Positions 44,176 to 56,790 of a stretch of DNA of 64,000 nucleotides are shown piece by piece (the stretch's first letter is position 1; each line of letters starts with the position of its first letter). Under the pieces are notes generated by a model. It searched no databases. It was not told the DNA's origin and saw only the letters and a list, made by a program, of their open reading frames with translations. The position numbers were made by a program, and so were the translations under genes. The DNA is from Iris pallida. Its lineage: Eukaryota > Streptophyta > Magnoliopsida > Asparagales > Iridaceae. Location of the stretch: the NCBI GenBank assembly GCA_029216955.1, contig JANAVB010002199.1, forward strand, positions 14,817,417-14,881,416, given 5' to 3'.

Positions 44176-46269
44176 TGTCACGCCCCGCTCCCGTAGGAGC
44201 GATCGTCCTCGCTAAGGCGTGATGCCGCACGGGCCTAGGTTGCGCCCGTGCAAGGCCAAGTCCAGAAACGGTCGATTTGATGCTAGGCCACAGAGTCGCA
44301 CAGAGTGTCCCCATTTGCAGCGGAAAGTAAACGAACACACAAGTTGAATACGAAATCAAACTCTTCATTGATATTCAAGAAGTTACAAGCGGCGCTAGAC
44401 CGATATTACAAGTCGCTCAAGCTCTCTCTCTCTCTGAAACATAAAAGATGTGCCAAGTGGCTTACAAGATGGTATGATTCATGGCGATGTTCCGATACAT
44501 TATGTCCCGTATATGGTGCTCCAGCTCCTTGCAACGCTCCAAGGCCCAGAGATAGCTCCGCGCCTTAGCACGTTCGATGGAAGCTCCGCACCCACCGGCG
44601 TCTCCTGTATCCTGCATGCAGACTGTGGGGTTATTAGTACATTGTTATGCACTGGTGGGGAGGCTAGCTCGCCCACAACGCCATCATTACCAAACACGTT
44701 CCATTTACTTTTGTGCATCTCTATCATTCATTGTCTTTCTAATCTTGCCTTAGGATCAATTTCATGGCATATTGCATAACCTATCTCGTGTTGCAGAATT
44801 CAAGTGTCGCATAAAAAATATATGCACGACTTACCCATACTTACCGTCCGGCCTTCCCTGTCCAAGTAAACCAAGTTAGACAACAATTCATGTAATAACA
44901 TAATGTGGTACTTGGAAAACATTCAATATCGAGTGCGTGTCCCTGCCTCGGGTCCTAGCGCATCGTAGGCGTATTCTTTAACTCATTGAACAAGTATTCT
45001 TGATCATGTGGTGTATTACATTCAAGCATGTTCAGGAGGTACTTGGTTCATTTAACTTAGACTACTTTGATTTCAATGCAAGGACTTGCACGTGGATTGC
45101 CACCAGCAAAGCCCTCTTATTCTATATGCACCGGTCGCTGGCATGACAAGCCATTTGGACATTTCTCCTTGGTATTTCTCAACTTAGCATAGGGTGATGG
45201 CTGGTACACCCCGTTAAGTCTCTTGAAATACCCTGCACTTACGTCTCCCAGTGTCCAAGCCCGCACCCAGGCAGCCCGTAAGCCCCGACTTTTGATTCCG
45301 CCTAGGCCGGCCACGGTATACACCACCACACAACACCCGTGCCGCAGAATCATTGCACGGACACAGCATTCGCCACCCCTCGCTCGTGCCGTTTGTCCAC
45401 GACCATTTCGTATTATCTTGTCTTTTTACTTAACGGCTATCTCCGCCGTAGGCTAACCCTTAGCCATAATGCGTTATCGACCAGGTTGGCGTCCGTGCAG
45501 CGCGGGTAGCGAGCCCCGATGCACGTGCCCGTCACACCTGTCGCTAACCATTCTTTCTTTTCTTATCTTTTCTTCATTCTTTATTTTCTTTCTTTCTTTC
45601 ACTTGTTTATTCGTTTATCGATTCATTCACGTATTCATTCATTCATTCATTCATTGATTCGTTGATTTATTCATTCAAGCATTACGCAACTTCTCGTACG
45701 GGAGTCGCCTTGGCGACCCATCGGTCCCATAGCCTTTCAGTGTTGCTATACTCTACTCGGAACGACTATATTGATAGCCTTCCCGTTCATTGTTGTAAAT
45801 CATTCGTTGTTTCATTATTGGACGCATAAGGAGCATAAACGTAGGCTTGTGCCGTAGCACGAGCATGGAGCGCAGGCGAGAGTTCTCGTACTTTTCTATG
45901 TTCCTTTCCATATTCTATACAAGCATACAAGTTGGGATTATTCCCTTAGCTAGGTGCGTTGAGTCATTTATTAGCATGCAAGAGGTTATCGCCTAGCGAT
46001 TCTCGTGATAGTGTCCGTATTGTTATGTGTCTAGGCTAAGCACAGACGGGTTCATCGGAGCCACCCACCTTAGTGATGTTCGCATCGGCCGAGCGATACT
46101 CCGAGCGCGCCTTTGAAAGTCTAAGTCTGGATTCATCTTGATGGGCCAATGTAAGCCTTGCATCGATTCTTCATCAGGTCGATGCCAACTCTTCGGGTCG
46201 ACGGCTCGTTTGAGTCGTTGTACTTGCCATTTGAATCGACGTTCCGCTAAGGCGGAGCGGGGCATTACA
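44176..46269 (-). repeat. LTR 1 of element B (uninterrupted)
   Basis: 2094 bp. It preserves the empty site of both later insertions: cacccaccggcgtctcc (element C target) near 44590 and ggacatttctcc (CACTA target) near 45160. The minus-strand frame across its internal border reads EVSRTRLVLSGVLCNAP, again a chromovirus-pol-like end. Confidence 0.9.
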
Positions 46270-49200
46270 TAATACACCACTCAAAACAAGTCTCGTCCTC
46301 GAGACTTCCTGAGTGCAGGTCATCCTACCGTTCCCTAACTCATGTTGTGTGCGTATCTTAGACAATTCTATCGAACGGCTCTATCGTTCGATGGCATCGA
46401 ACCATACTCGATACCTGTTCAAGTTTCGTGTCGCATATGTTTGGTCGATTTCATTGAATGACTTCTTATTCATTTTAGAGTTGATGGTACTTATTCAATT
46501 CAAGCGTTTCTTCGACTTGGTTGCTATTTCGACGTATCATGGGACTGAAACGGTCGTACGAGGTGCGTTGTATTTTACCAAACTCGAGAGTCGTAGGCTG
46601 AGGCAAACTCACTCATTCCATCATGCGCATCTCAACACCCACTTGCAGCTGCATTCGAGTTCATCATATCGCTGAGTTTGGATCGTGCACGCATTCAAGG
46701 CGTCCCCCGAATACGTACATTTCAACCAAGCTTAGCGACTAGCGAAGTCAGACAAGCTACTCGTGATAGTTTTGATTTGCCGATCGTTTTGTTAACTTCG
46801 ATTTAAAACCGAACTCACGTGTGTATCACATATCGTTTATCTCGGTCCTCGAGATTATTCGATTTGCTTCTCAAGCGTTCTTGTCTACGAAATCAATACG
46901 ATTTTTCTTCTTAGCGGAGCCAACCAAGTCTAAGTAATTTTCGTCCGATTCAAAACCAAGTATTGCACCATCGTCAAGTATTTCTTCCTATCAACGATTC
47001 AATTTGTTATTCTAACTTTTTACTTGCGCATCATCCGTCCCTATCATTCCCTTCGTTTGGGGCCAAATCTCGTCGTCGTTCACGCACACTCCTAATTCCC
47101 CGTCCTACTCTAAGTCTTGTTGCCCAAAGTCTATCATCCGTCCAGACGATATTGTAAATAACATCGCACAGGTTCAATCACTCGGCATAGGGTCGTCCGT
47201 ATATCCGCTAGGTCAGCTCACAAGGTCATAGTTACAAATCAAGTCCGTGGCTCATCGTGCAAGGTCGTTGCACGACGCTCGTCCCAAATCCTACGGTCAA
47301 ACCATTTGTTCGTTTGTACGGGAGTTTCTACCCAAGCTCGCGTCACTCAGATTTTTAAACATCGAGCATGATCATCTAATTTGCATCAAGACTTACGTTG
47401 CACATATTCAATTCCGTTCAATCACCAGTTCTAACCAATTCATGTATTCGATCACGAGGTCATCCAGCTCGACAATACATTGTGCCCCAATCTCACGCGA
47501 GTCAGATTATCCACGGCGGTTCATGAATCACCATGCAACGCTCCCGCGGAATAATCATTCTCATCGGGGCGTAACTCTTGTTTGAGTTTTAGACTAACCC
47601 ATTCTCGATACACGGATTGGACCTACTCGATCCTCAAGTTCAATTCCTCAAGCACACAAATTCATTCTCGAGTCCACCTTCGTGTCAAACCACAAGTCAA
47701 AGCAATCAGATTGCCACGCCATCCAAGTTCAATCACTCCCGCTATATGAATCACCATATTAGCGCTCACGCGGAGTGATCGTCATAATCTGATGCGACGC
47801 ATGTGCGAGGCTGGAGTTGCGCTCGCATAAGACAAGAACGTTAACGTTGTGGTTGTCAACGAAGCAAATCCAAGCATTCATATTTTTTATCCAAGCCAAA
47901 TCAATTCGATAATCTGATCGTCATGCGTTCAACTAGAAAATTCTCGAGCCAAATTCTATCTTTTCCTCGATACATTGTTAACATCCTAAGTATAGCATCC
48001 AACGGAATAATGACATTTGCACGACCGTCATTCGCCGAGTCAGAGTACCCCCGAGTTATCGTATATCGATCTTTGATACGCCTCAATACCATCGACGATA
48101 TGCGTAACCTGACGATCTTTCTTAGCAACCAATTTCGAGTCGTACGACTGATGCTATTGTCCGAGTTGGATAATCCACAATTTTCTCGATATTCAAGATC
48201 AAGTTCGATCGCTATTCCTCAAGCTCGTTTCAAGATCGTTGTTCAAAACTCAAGTCACATTTCATTTGAATCAATCCCAAATCGTACGTGCGATCCTCTA
48301 AGTTTCCTCGATCAAGAGCATTCATTTTCATTCATCGTTTCGAATCGTTTTCTAACTTGCGTTGCCCATTGACAAGTTGTCCGAACGATATCTCGTTCGG
48401 GACATTCGAAGTCACGACCAACTAAGCGTGACGCGTCCTAAGGCTTTACGCGATCGCATCGCCTTGCCAACATACTCGTTCTATCCGTAAATCCTTTAGT
48501 CTCGCTCGAACAATTTCTATAACGTCCATACACCACTCAGGGTTCGAGCCACTCGATTGGTCATCGACGCTCACTCTTATTCTTCCTCGAAGCTATCATA
48601 TACACCACTCGGAGTCAAGTCATTCTACAAATCCTCGAAGGTTATTCGACTCCCGATCGACATGTCCAATTGCGTGTTCGCTTATTCTTCAAAATCCAAA
48701 TCAATTTTTCGTATGTGCCTAAGCGTTAACTCGATAGCATTCCTATCGATATACACTCAAAGTGTATCTCCGTTCTCGATCGAGCGATACATTGACATCG
48801 CTCGCAACCCGATTGCACCCAAGAGTCGAGGTGCACGACGCGCGGACTAAGTTGTACTGCTTAACCATTCCGTACGGACTACATTCAAGTTTGCACGCTC
48901 ACTTATTCTCGTTCGTAACTCGTTTGCACCAAAGAGTCTAGGTGCACGATACTCCGTACAACTTAGCCAAAAAGGCTGCGTGCATGACCATCCCGTTCGA
49001 ACTATACTCGGGTCTCGTGTACTCGTTTGCTGTCGTCAGCGTAAGCTTATTCAAGCACGCCTCGTGTTTGCTAACTCTTAGCATCGATTCCGTCCAACTC
49101 AAGTCCGTCGTGGTTTGGCACAAAGGCCTTTGCCTATCAAGTCCGTCGTAGTGGCACAAAGGCCTTCGCCTATCGGTCCCGATCTCCCGAGTACTTATAC

Positions 49201-49350
49201 GAGCTTTCGAAAATATTAGACTTATTGTATGGAACATCCTAAGGCACAACGAGAGAGAGAGCGCACACTTCTCTTGTAACCAACCGAGCTTTCAAAACTG
49301 AGAAAATCGAATGAAGTCCAAGGACGTAAAGTTGTGCTCTGATACCAATC
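46270..49350 (-). other. Internal region of element B, no coding
   Basis: 3.1 kb with no retroviral domain. It contains many gatcg/cgatc and cactcgg motifs and a relative of the ggcgtcccc...catttcaaccaa phrase of element A (about 46690-46735). The two atacaccactc-type phrases near 48535 and 48600 repeat the sequence at its left border. Confidence 0.75.
49334..49349 (-). promoter_or_regulatory. Primer-binding site of element B (tRNA-iMet)
   Basis: The minus strand reads TTGGTATCAGAGCAC two bases inside LTR 2, the same site as in element A. Confidence 0.9.
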
Positions 49351-49770
49351 TGTCACGCCCCGCTCCCGTAGGAGCGATCGTCCTCGCTAAGGCGTGATGC
49401 CGCACGGGCCTAGGTTGCGCCCGTGCAAGGCCAAGTCCAGAAACGGCCGATTTGATGCTAGGCCACAGAGTCGCACAGAGTGTCCCCATTTGCAGCGGAA
49501 AGTAAACGAACACACAAGTTGAATACGAAATCAAACTCTTCATTGATATTCAAGAAGTTACAAGCGGCGCTAGGCCGATATTACAAGTCGCTCAAGCTCT
49601 CTCTCTGAAACATAAAAGGCGTGCCAAGTGGCTTACAAGATGGTATAATTCATGGCGATGTTCCGATACATTATGTCCCGTATATGGTGCTCCAGCTCCT
49701 TGCAACGCTCCAAGGCCCAGAGATAGCTCCGTGCCTTAGCACGTTCGATGGAAGCTCCGCACCCACCGGC
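49351..49770 (-). repeat. LTR 2 of element B, first piece
   Basis: It matches 44176-44590 with about seven substitutions and one CT-run length change by hand count, and ends in ccggc, the left copy of element C's target duplication. Confidence 0.9.
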
Positions 49771-50689
49771 TGTAGGTCCTAAAAAATTAAGTTGCATCAA
49801 TCAACAATGTCAAAGAATCAATATATACATCATTTTGATGAATTGCGCAGGCAACAGATTGCGCACACTGGTTTGCGCATACTTCCAATTGCGCAGGCTG
49901 ATGTGGCAAAAGTCATCATTACCTGAATCAAATCAAATCTTTCTGACAACTGACAGCACGGATAACGAGGAGACTGTTCATTTTTGGCACCGTACAGTGT
50001 TCGAAGGCGACTGACAGATGGCAGCGCAATCCAGGATTGCGCAAACCAATCCTGCGCAAACTGAGTCTGCGCAAACCATTCCTGCGCAGTCTGAGTCTGC
50101 GCAAACCAAACTCTGCGCAGTTCAGGTTGCGCATTCCACCAACATAACTGATAAAGTACATGTGGCATTCATGCCATCAATTGCTCATTACGTGGCAACT
50201 GTCTATGCACGATCATGTGCATTTCAATCAAATGATGCCATGTGTCCCAGATAGTCGGCCCACGATCCAGTAACTGCCTGCGCAGTCTAATGCTGCGCAA
50301 ACCAGTTGCTGCGCAAATCATCTTGTACAGTCCAGAATAACTGAAAGTTAGTTATTTTTCAGAACTCTATAAATAGAGTTTCAAGTCTTCATTTCAAGGG
50401 AGATCAAGATCAGACATAAAGTTCAGAAATCAGAGAGTTCAGGAGTTCTTGCCGAAGTGCTGCTGCATTCTTCCGAGGCTTTTGCCTTCAACTTCCGAGG
50501 CTTTTGCCTTCAGTTTTCAGAGTTGTTCTCAACTTCAGAGGCTTCGTCTTCAAAAGTTCACATCGTCCAAGGGATAAAGCAATCGTCATCTAGATTAGAT
50601 TCCTATAGTTGCAATTTTCCCAGAATTCTTGTAATCTTTATTACACAGTTTGTATCAATAAAGTTTTATACTTTTGTTTTTTGCAAACA
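49771..50689 (+). repeat. 5' LTR of element C
   Basis: It begins tgtaggtcct and ends ttgcaaaca (TG...CA). It holds about ten TGCGCA-type palindromes in U3 (49845-50130 and 50278-50315), a TATA box (CTATAAATAG, 50367-50376) and an aataaag poly(A)-type signal near 50658. U3/R would therefore join near 50400. Confidence 0.93.
50367..50376 (+). promoter_or_regulatory. TATA box of element C LTR
   Basis: CTATAAATAG, inside a short palindrome actctataaatagagt. It is repeated in the 3' LTR at about 62647-62656. Transcription should start about 30 bp downstream. Confidence 0.75.
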
Positions 50690-50691
50690 AA

Positions 50692-51726
50692 ATGGCGACT
50701 CTGCTGGGGACAACTTTCTCCTCCGACGAGGAAGTAGCAACTCAATGTGACGTAGCGTCTATCGGAAAGACGCAGAAGACGCTGGTTGTTAAGGTCAACC
50801 AGACAGCCTACGAGGCGATGCTCAACTCCAAGACCACTCCCCGTACTACAGCCACTTCTGCCAAGAGCAAAGTGCGTTCAGTATGGATCTCCAAGACTGC
50901 TGCACAATCTGGCAGTTTTGCCACTAAAGATGCTGTACACTCTGTTGCACAATCTGTTAGTCAGAATGTTGCACAATCTGCTGTGCCAACTGCTGCACAG
51001 TCTATCTCAACAACTGCTGCACAATCTGTTGCAGTCAATGCTGCACAATCTGTTGCAATTGTTGCACAGGCTACTTTATATGCTGCCTTGTCAAAATACA
51101 AGACTCCTATGACTCTGACGCAATTGGCAGTGGCTTTTCCTGTGTAAACCAACACTCCTGCCAGCAAAGTACATTCCAAGCACTCTAAAGCAAGGATTCC
51201 TGATGCGCAAACCATAGCTTCTGTGGTTAGAACCAATGCACTTTCTGCTAAAGCTTCTAATGCACAAGTGGCCAGTGCGCAATCCACCCATGCGCAAACC
51301 AAGCATGCGCAATCCAAGAGTAACAACCCTTTGGCTAAACTCTCTTCTTCTAATAACAAAAGGGAAACTTCTGTTCCTCCCCTTAAACACTCTGCTGTTC
51401 CTACACAATATATTGGGAGTAGTCCTTTGGCTATTCCTCTTCCTCCTCAAAATAAAGGAAAAGGCCCGTTGGTCTTTTCTCAGACTTTCTTGTCTCATGA
51501 CTTGGAAGACAATAGAGGAAAACGCTCTTTAGCTAACCCTTCTTCTCAAAATAAAGGAAAAGGCCCTTTGATCTTTTCTCAGTCTTCCTCGGTCTTCGCC
51601 GAAGAAGATCAAATTGAACGTGTTTCGGCACCTATCAATACAAGAACTCCTACAAACAAGGATTATTCTTTCCTTCATGACAAGGGAACTTGTACTGATC
51701 AAAGAGGTATTCTGCCTACCCAGTAG
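50692..51726 (+). pseudogene. Leader ORF of element C (AQS-repeat protein), broken
   Basis: The frame starts MATLLGTTFSS at the primer-binding site itself and stays open to 51726 except for one stop at 51145-51147. The middle consists of repeats such as AAQSVA and VAQSVS, made by gctgcacaatctgtt units. The second half has AQVASAQSTHAQTKHAQS, made by tgcgcaa/tgcacaa units. The stop lies in tgtgtaaacc, which looks like a decayed tgcgcaaacc unit. No gag capsid motif is visible. It sits where gag should be. Function is unknown. Confidence 0.5.
50693..50711 (+). promoter_or_regulatory. Primer-binding site of element C
   Basis: TGGCGACTCTGCTGGGGAC follows the LTR after three bases. It is not the iMet site. 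It resembles the tRNA-Arg-type site described for Ogre/Tat elements, from memory. The ATG of the leader ORF overlaps this site. Confidence 0.7.
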
Positions 51727-51782
51727 CAGAATTCTAAGATCTTTCGATATTCAAAATATCCCGTTCCAAACAGGAAAAACTG

Positions 51783-52600
51783 TTGGTGTCTCAAACAGAA
51801 ACCCCTGGGGGTGAATTTGTTGATCTAAGAACATATCTTAACAGGCCAACTTCGGTAAAACGTAAACAACCTATGTCTAAGGTCAAGCCTCAAAGACAAA
51901 CCTCCAGGAACAAAAATCCTGATACCTATGCCAATGAGGTGAGCACTTCTTTGTACACACAGGGGACAAAACATTTGAAGAATCGGAACCATGTTCCGAA
52001 TGTTGTTAAAGAACATATTCCTCGAACCTTTCCTCATCCTGGCATGGTTTCTGATCTCCGAGAACATCTCAAACAGAAACGAGATAATGCTTCAACTCCT
52101 TCAGTTCAATCATCTGATCATCATTGCAATCATAAAGTCATCATCCAATGTTGTTGTCAAATAACAAAATGATCTGTCTTCGATCGTTTGACTTTTGCTA
52201 AAACTGAACCAATGTCAGAGGATGAAGATGAAGTCATATATGCTTCTGTTAACATGACTTCTCGAGACACTGGGGGTAAAAGATGCTCCAAGCATGGCAA
52301 ACCTCGGAAACCAAGTCAACGGTATCTGGATTTACTTCAAGAATCTTCTGAGGGAGTATTCCAACATACCCGTTCCCGAAGCCGAGATACAATCGGTCAA
52401 AGGAATCTTCTTCAAGATCCTTCTGGTCATTTCCCTCTTTCTCAGTCAGGAGATGACTATTTCTCCGATTATGATGCATACAGCAGTCTCTGACTCAGAC
52501 AGTGAAGAACGCTTTAATTCATCTGATTCTAGATCTTGGGATTCTGATACTAGCATTGGTGAAGTTCACAGGCTGATCGTATCATCTAACATGGTCTCCG
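51783..52600 (+). other. Element C, region between leader ORF and pol
   Basis: Short open frames in changing phases, Ser/Asp/Glu-rich (SEDEDEV, DSDSEERFNSSDS). This may be the remains of the gag-protease junction, but I see no zinc knuckle and no protease active site. Confidence 0.4.
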
Positions 52601-55600
52601 CTGAACTACCAGAAGGTTATGGTGAAGACGTTGAAAAAAATACTGAAACAGATCCTTGGGCTCAACATATGGACAATCAATGGGTACTTCGCTTTGAACA
52701 ACGTGAACCTCCTACTGAAGATCAATTAGTTCAAGTTAATGTAGGGGAGAGCGAGTTGCCTCGTCCAATCTTTATCAGCAAGAATCTTCCAGAAGCAGAC
52801 AAACATGAGTTAATTCTTCTTATTAAAGAATACATCGACGTCTTTGCCTGGAGTTATGAAGACATACCAGGTTTAGATCCCAAAATTGCTACGCATAAAC
52901 TGAACATTTTGCCTAATGCAAAACCAGTTAAGCAGCAACAACGGCGTTTTAAACCAGAAATGATGGACGCAATCGATGATGAAGTCAAGAAGCTCATTGC
53001 TTGTGATTTTATTCGAGAAGAACAACATCCTGACTGGGTGGCCAATGTCGTTCCAGTTCTAAAGAAAACCGGTAAAGTTCGAGTCTGCATCGACTTCCGG
53101 GATCTTAACGAAGCATGTCCAAAAGATGAATTTCCTCTTCCTATCATGGATGTCATGATCGACAATACCTGTGGGTTTGAGTGAATATCCTTCATGGATG
53201 GATTTTCTGGATATAATCAGATCAAGATGAATCCTGAAGATGAAAAGCATACCTCTTTCCGCACTCCTCGTGGTGTCTATTGCTACACGGTGATGCCATT
53301 TGGTCTCAAGAACGCCGGTGCAACTTACCAACGGGCTATGAGCACTATCTTCAAAGACCATCTTCGCAAAACTGTGGAATGCTATATTGACGATATTGCT
53401 GTCAAAAGTCGTCTAAAAGAAGATCATATCCATGATTTGAGAACAATCTTCAATCTCATGCGCCAACATCAACTCAAGATGAATCCTACCAAGTCATTCT
53501 TGGATGTCTCTAGTGGCAAGTTTCTCGGCTTCGTCATTACCTCTAAGGGTATACACGTAGATCCCGAGAAGATCAAAGCCATTCAAGAGATGCGTCCTCC
53601 ACGCAACCTAAAAGAGCTATGAGGATTTCAAGGCCGACTTGCGTACATCAGGCGATTTATTTCGAACTTGTCTGGACGCTGCAGACCATTCACTCAATTA
53701 ATGAAGAAGGGTGTATCTTTCGTTTGGACTGAAGAGTGTCAACGAGCATTCGATGATATCAAGCGATATCTCATGAACCCACCAGTTTTGGTGCCACCTA
53801 TCTCTGGCATTCCATTCTTGATGTACGTCCGTGCTATGGACCATTCATTGGGTGCTTTACTTGCCCAAAAGAATAAAGAATGTCATGAGCAGGCCATCTA
53901 TTATCTTAGCCGTACTATGATTGGTGCTGAACACTGTTATAGTCCGGTCGAAAAAGAATGCCTGGCTCTCATGTTTGCTGTGCAAAAGACAAGGCATTAC
54001 ATCATTGGCCAAACTATTCATGTCATATCCCGAGTTAATCCTCTTCGGGTACTCATGAAGAAGCCCAGCACACTCAATTCTCGGCTGGCTACGTGGGCAA
54101 TCCTGCTAGCTCAGTATGACATGGTGTATGTTCCACAAAAGTTTGTTAAAGGTCAAGCACTGGCGGACTTCTTAGCAGCTCATCCTGTGCCTGAGACATC
54201 TAAGCTCTATGATGAAATTCCAGACGAGACATTAGAAGCCAACATGATCTCTGAAGAATTTCCAACATGGCGTTTATTCTTTGATGGTGCATCGAGAATT
54301 GGACCAAATGGTGCTATTGTAGCAGGAGTTGGAGTGGTCCTCGTTTCTCCAGACGGATTAACTATCCAAAGAGCCTACTCTCTTGATGAACCTTGCTCCA
54401 ATAATGTAGCGGAGTACAATGCTCTACTCATCGGTCTTCAGTTAGCCAAACAACTGAATGTTGAATATCTCGAAGTCTATGGTGATTCTAAGCTGGTTGT
54501 TAATCAGGTTAGAGGAACTTATGAAGTTCGTCATCAAGACCTAATGCCTTATCACGAAGAGCGATCAACATAGCTATATCATTCAAAGCTTTCTTCATAG
54601 ACTATGTTCGGCGAGCTTGCAATACCGAAGCAGATGCTTTGGCCAATCTTGCAGCTGTCTTAGCCATCCCTATCAAAAGACAGCAGGTCGTGGTTATCTC
54701 CAACCGAGAACTGTTCTGCATTGAAAACAATCGTAATATTGAATTCAGCAATTTTGCTGAAGTCAATGTTATTGATGAAGATTGGAGAACTCCTTTCATT
54801 GACTTTGTGGTTCATGACATACTCCCCGAAGATCCTAAGGAGGCTACAAGCGTTCGTCGACGATCTCACCGATTCTATTACAATCAAACTACCAAGACCC
54901 TCTATCGACGAACTTATGATGGTCTTCTACTACGCTGTCTCGCTGGTGACGAAGCTAAACAAGTTTTGCGTGAAGCTCACGATGGTGTTTGTGGAGCACA
55001 TCAACCTGGTCCTAAACTACAGGACCGTATTAGACGCATGGGTTATTACTGGCCTTCTATGGTGTCAGATGCAATTGAATATGCAAGGAAATGTCGTGCT
55101 TGTCAAATCCATGCAGACTTCATTCATCAACCATCAGAATTCCTATACCCGACTGCTGCTTCCTGGCCTTTTGAAGCTTGGGGTATGGACATCATAGGTC
55201 CTATTAACCCTCCTTCTTCTAGAGGACATCAGTTCATATTAGCGATAACCGACTACTTCTCCAAGTGGGCTGAAGCTAAACCTCTGGCTGAAGTCAAGAC
55301 TAGCAGTGTCATCAACTTCGTTAAACACCACGTCATCTATAGATTTGGTGTACCTCGAAGAATCATTCATGACAATGGACCTCAATTCATCAGCCAGAAG
55401 TTCACCAGATTCTGCGATGATCATCGGATTGACAATATCGCTTCAACAGCATACAATCCTGCTGCTAATGGTTTAGCTGAAGCCTTTAATAAAACCATCA
55501 TTAAACTCCTCAAGAAGTTTGTATCCACTAACAAACGGAACTGGAGCGAGAAACTTGGCGAATGTCTTTGGGCCTACCGAACTACGATCCGCAATCCTAT

Positions 55601-56039
55601 GGGCTTTACACCCTTCTCTTTGGTGTATGGCTGTGAAGCTGTTCTTCCTTTAGAATTGTAAATTCCTTCTTTAAGGATTGTCATTGCTAACGAGCTTACT
55701 ACAGAGAACAACGATCTTCTTCGACTTCAAGAGTTGGAAGCACTTGATGAGAAACGATTAATGACTCAACAACATATTGAGTTATACCAAGCCCGCATCT
55801 CGAAGACTTTCAACCGCAAAGTTAAAGTCAGAACATTTCAGCAAGGAGAACTTGTTCTAGCGGTCAGACGTCCTATGACTATGACTCATATGAGCAAAGG
55901 GAAATTCGATGCTAATTGGAAAGGTCCCTATGTTATAAGCAAAGTCTTCTCAAATGGAGCTTATCAGCTCTCAGAACTTGATGGTCGAGTTGCTATGATG
56001 CCTATCAATGGCAAGTTCCTTAAGAAGTATTATGTATAA
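52600..56039 (+). pseudogene. pol of element C (RT, RNase H, second RNase H, integrase), four lesions
   Basis: RT occupies about 52850-53620 (KTGKVRVCIDFRDLNEACPK, then MPFGLKNAGATYQ, catalytic YIDD at 53383-53394). RNase H is 53800-54010 (SLGALLAQ, YSPVEKECLA). A second RNase H is at 54265-54530 (LFFDGASR, NNVAEYNAL, YGDSKLVVNQ). The integrase zinc domain is about 54975-55110 (H..H...C..C). The integrase core (55170-55500) has D, D and E in GMDIIG, HDNGPQF and AEAFNK. A GPY/F-like end (WKGPYVI) follows. Stops occur at 53182, 53620 and 55659 and a frameshift near 54558. No chromodomain is present. The enzyme set is recognisable but inactive. Confidence 0.93.
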
Positions 56040-56124
56040 ATATAAATGCTTATAAAATCATCAGACAGAATCAAGTTCATAAATAAAATTCAAATTTTAT
56101 TTTATTATATGATAGTACATGATA

Positions 56125-56445
56125 TTAAAGGTCACTATCATCTTTCTCTACATTGGGACGCGGGCCACTGCCGTCCTTCTCGAAAACGTGATCAGCAAAA
56201 GAACCGAGAACCTCCTTGCTGGAACCCACGAGGAACTTGCAGGCGGCCATCCTCATGGCTTCTTCTTCTTCAGTCCTTCCCGGTTCGAGCAGGAAGTCCA
56301 GAATATCCCGTGGTGGCTGGGGTGCAGACAGACCTTCGCTTGTTTCTGTCTCTTTCGGCTGAACTGGATTGGCAGGGCGTTCTTCAGTGCCCTTTTTAAC
56401 CTGCGAGGCGATCTCAACTTTCTTAGATGCTTCTCCGGACGACAT
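56125..56445 (-). CDS. Small antisense ORF in element C, 106 aa
   Basis: It starts MSSGEASKKVE and ends EKDDSDL, acidic and Glu/Lys-rich, with no transmembrane segment and no family I recognise. It lies just past the pol stop on the other strand. Support for its being real: the ATG is 46 bp downstream of a consensus TATA box (56491-56502) in the same direction, and a repeat array sits upstream of that. It could also be a decayed remnant of a longer protein. Confidence 0.5.
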   Translation of the reverse strand: MSSGEASKKVEIASQVKKGTEERPANPVQPKETETSEGLSAPQPPRDILDFLLEPGRTEEEEAMRMAACKFLVGSSKEVLGSFADHVFEKDGSGPRPNVEKDDSDL

Positions 56446-56490
56446 TTTTATGTTAAAAGAGCAGAAGTGTTCGTTCCTGTCAGATTTCTG

Positions 56491-56502
56491 CTATATTTAT
56501 AG
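56491..56502 (-). promoter_or_regulatory. TATA box of the small antisense ORF
   Basis: The minus strand reads CCTATAAATATAGC, sharing the core CTATAAATA with the LTR promoter and with the box at 61861. The predicted start site would be about 56465. Confidence 0.6.
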
Positions 56503-56519
56503 GCAGAAGTTTCTCAACT

Positions 56520-56790
56520 AACGAAGCGATACATTCATCCGACGGTTCATCCGTTCATTAAACTCATGACGGTTCATCCGTTCATTTATTTACATTCATT
56601 CGACGGTTCATCCGTTCATTAACTACTGACGGTTCATCCGTTCATTTATTATATTCATCCTGACGGTTCACTCGTTCGTTCATTCACCACTAGACGGTTC
56701 ACTCGTTCGTTCATCATCATTTGACGGTTCATCCGTTCATTCATCATCACTTGACGGTCTACCCGTTCATTCATTGACGATTCATCATCG
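56520..56790. repeat. Promoter-proximal tandem repeat of element C
   Basis: Eight or nine copies of gacggttcatccgttcatt, spaced 30-40 bp, sit immediately upstream of the small antisense ORF's TATA box. Each unit holds the near-palindrome acggttcatccgt and, on the minus strand, AACGG, a Myb-type core. A regulatory role is inferred from position. Confidence 0.75.

Noticed and set aside
53059..55424. Minus-strand open frames under pol of element C
   Set aside because: Shadows of the pol coding frame, without TATA or splice structure, unlike the antisense genes after pol.
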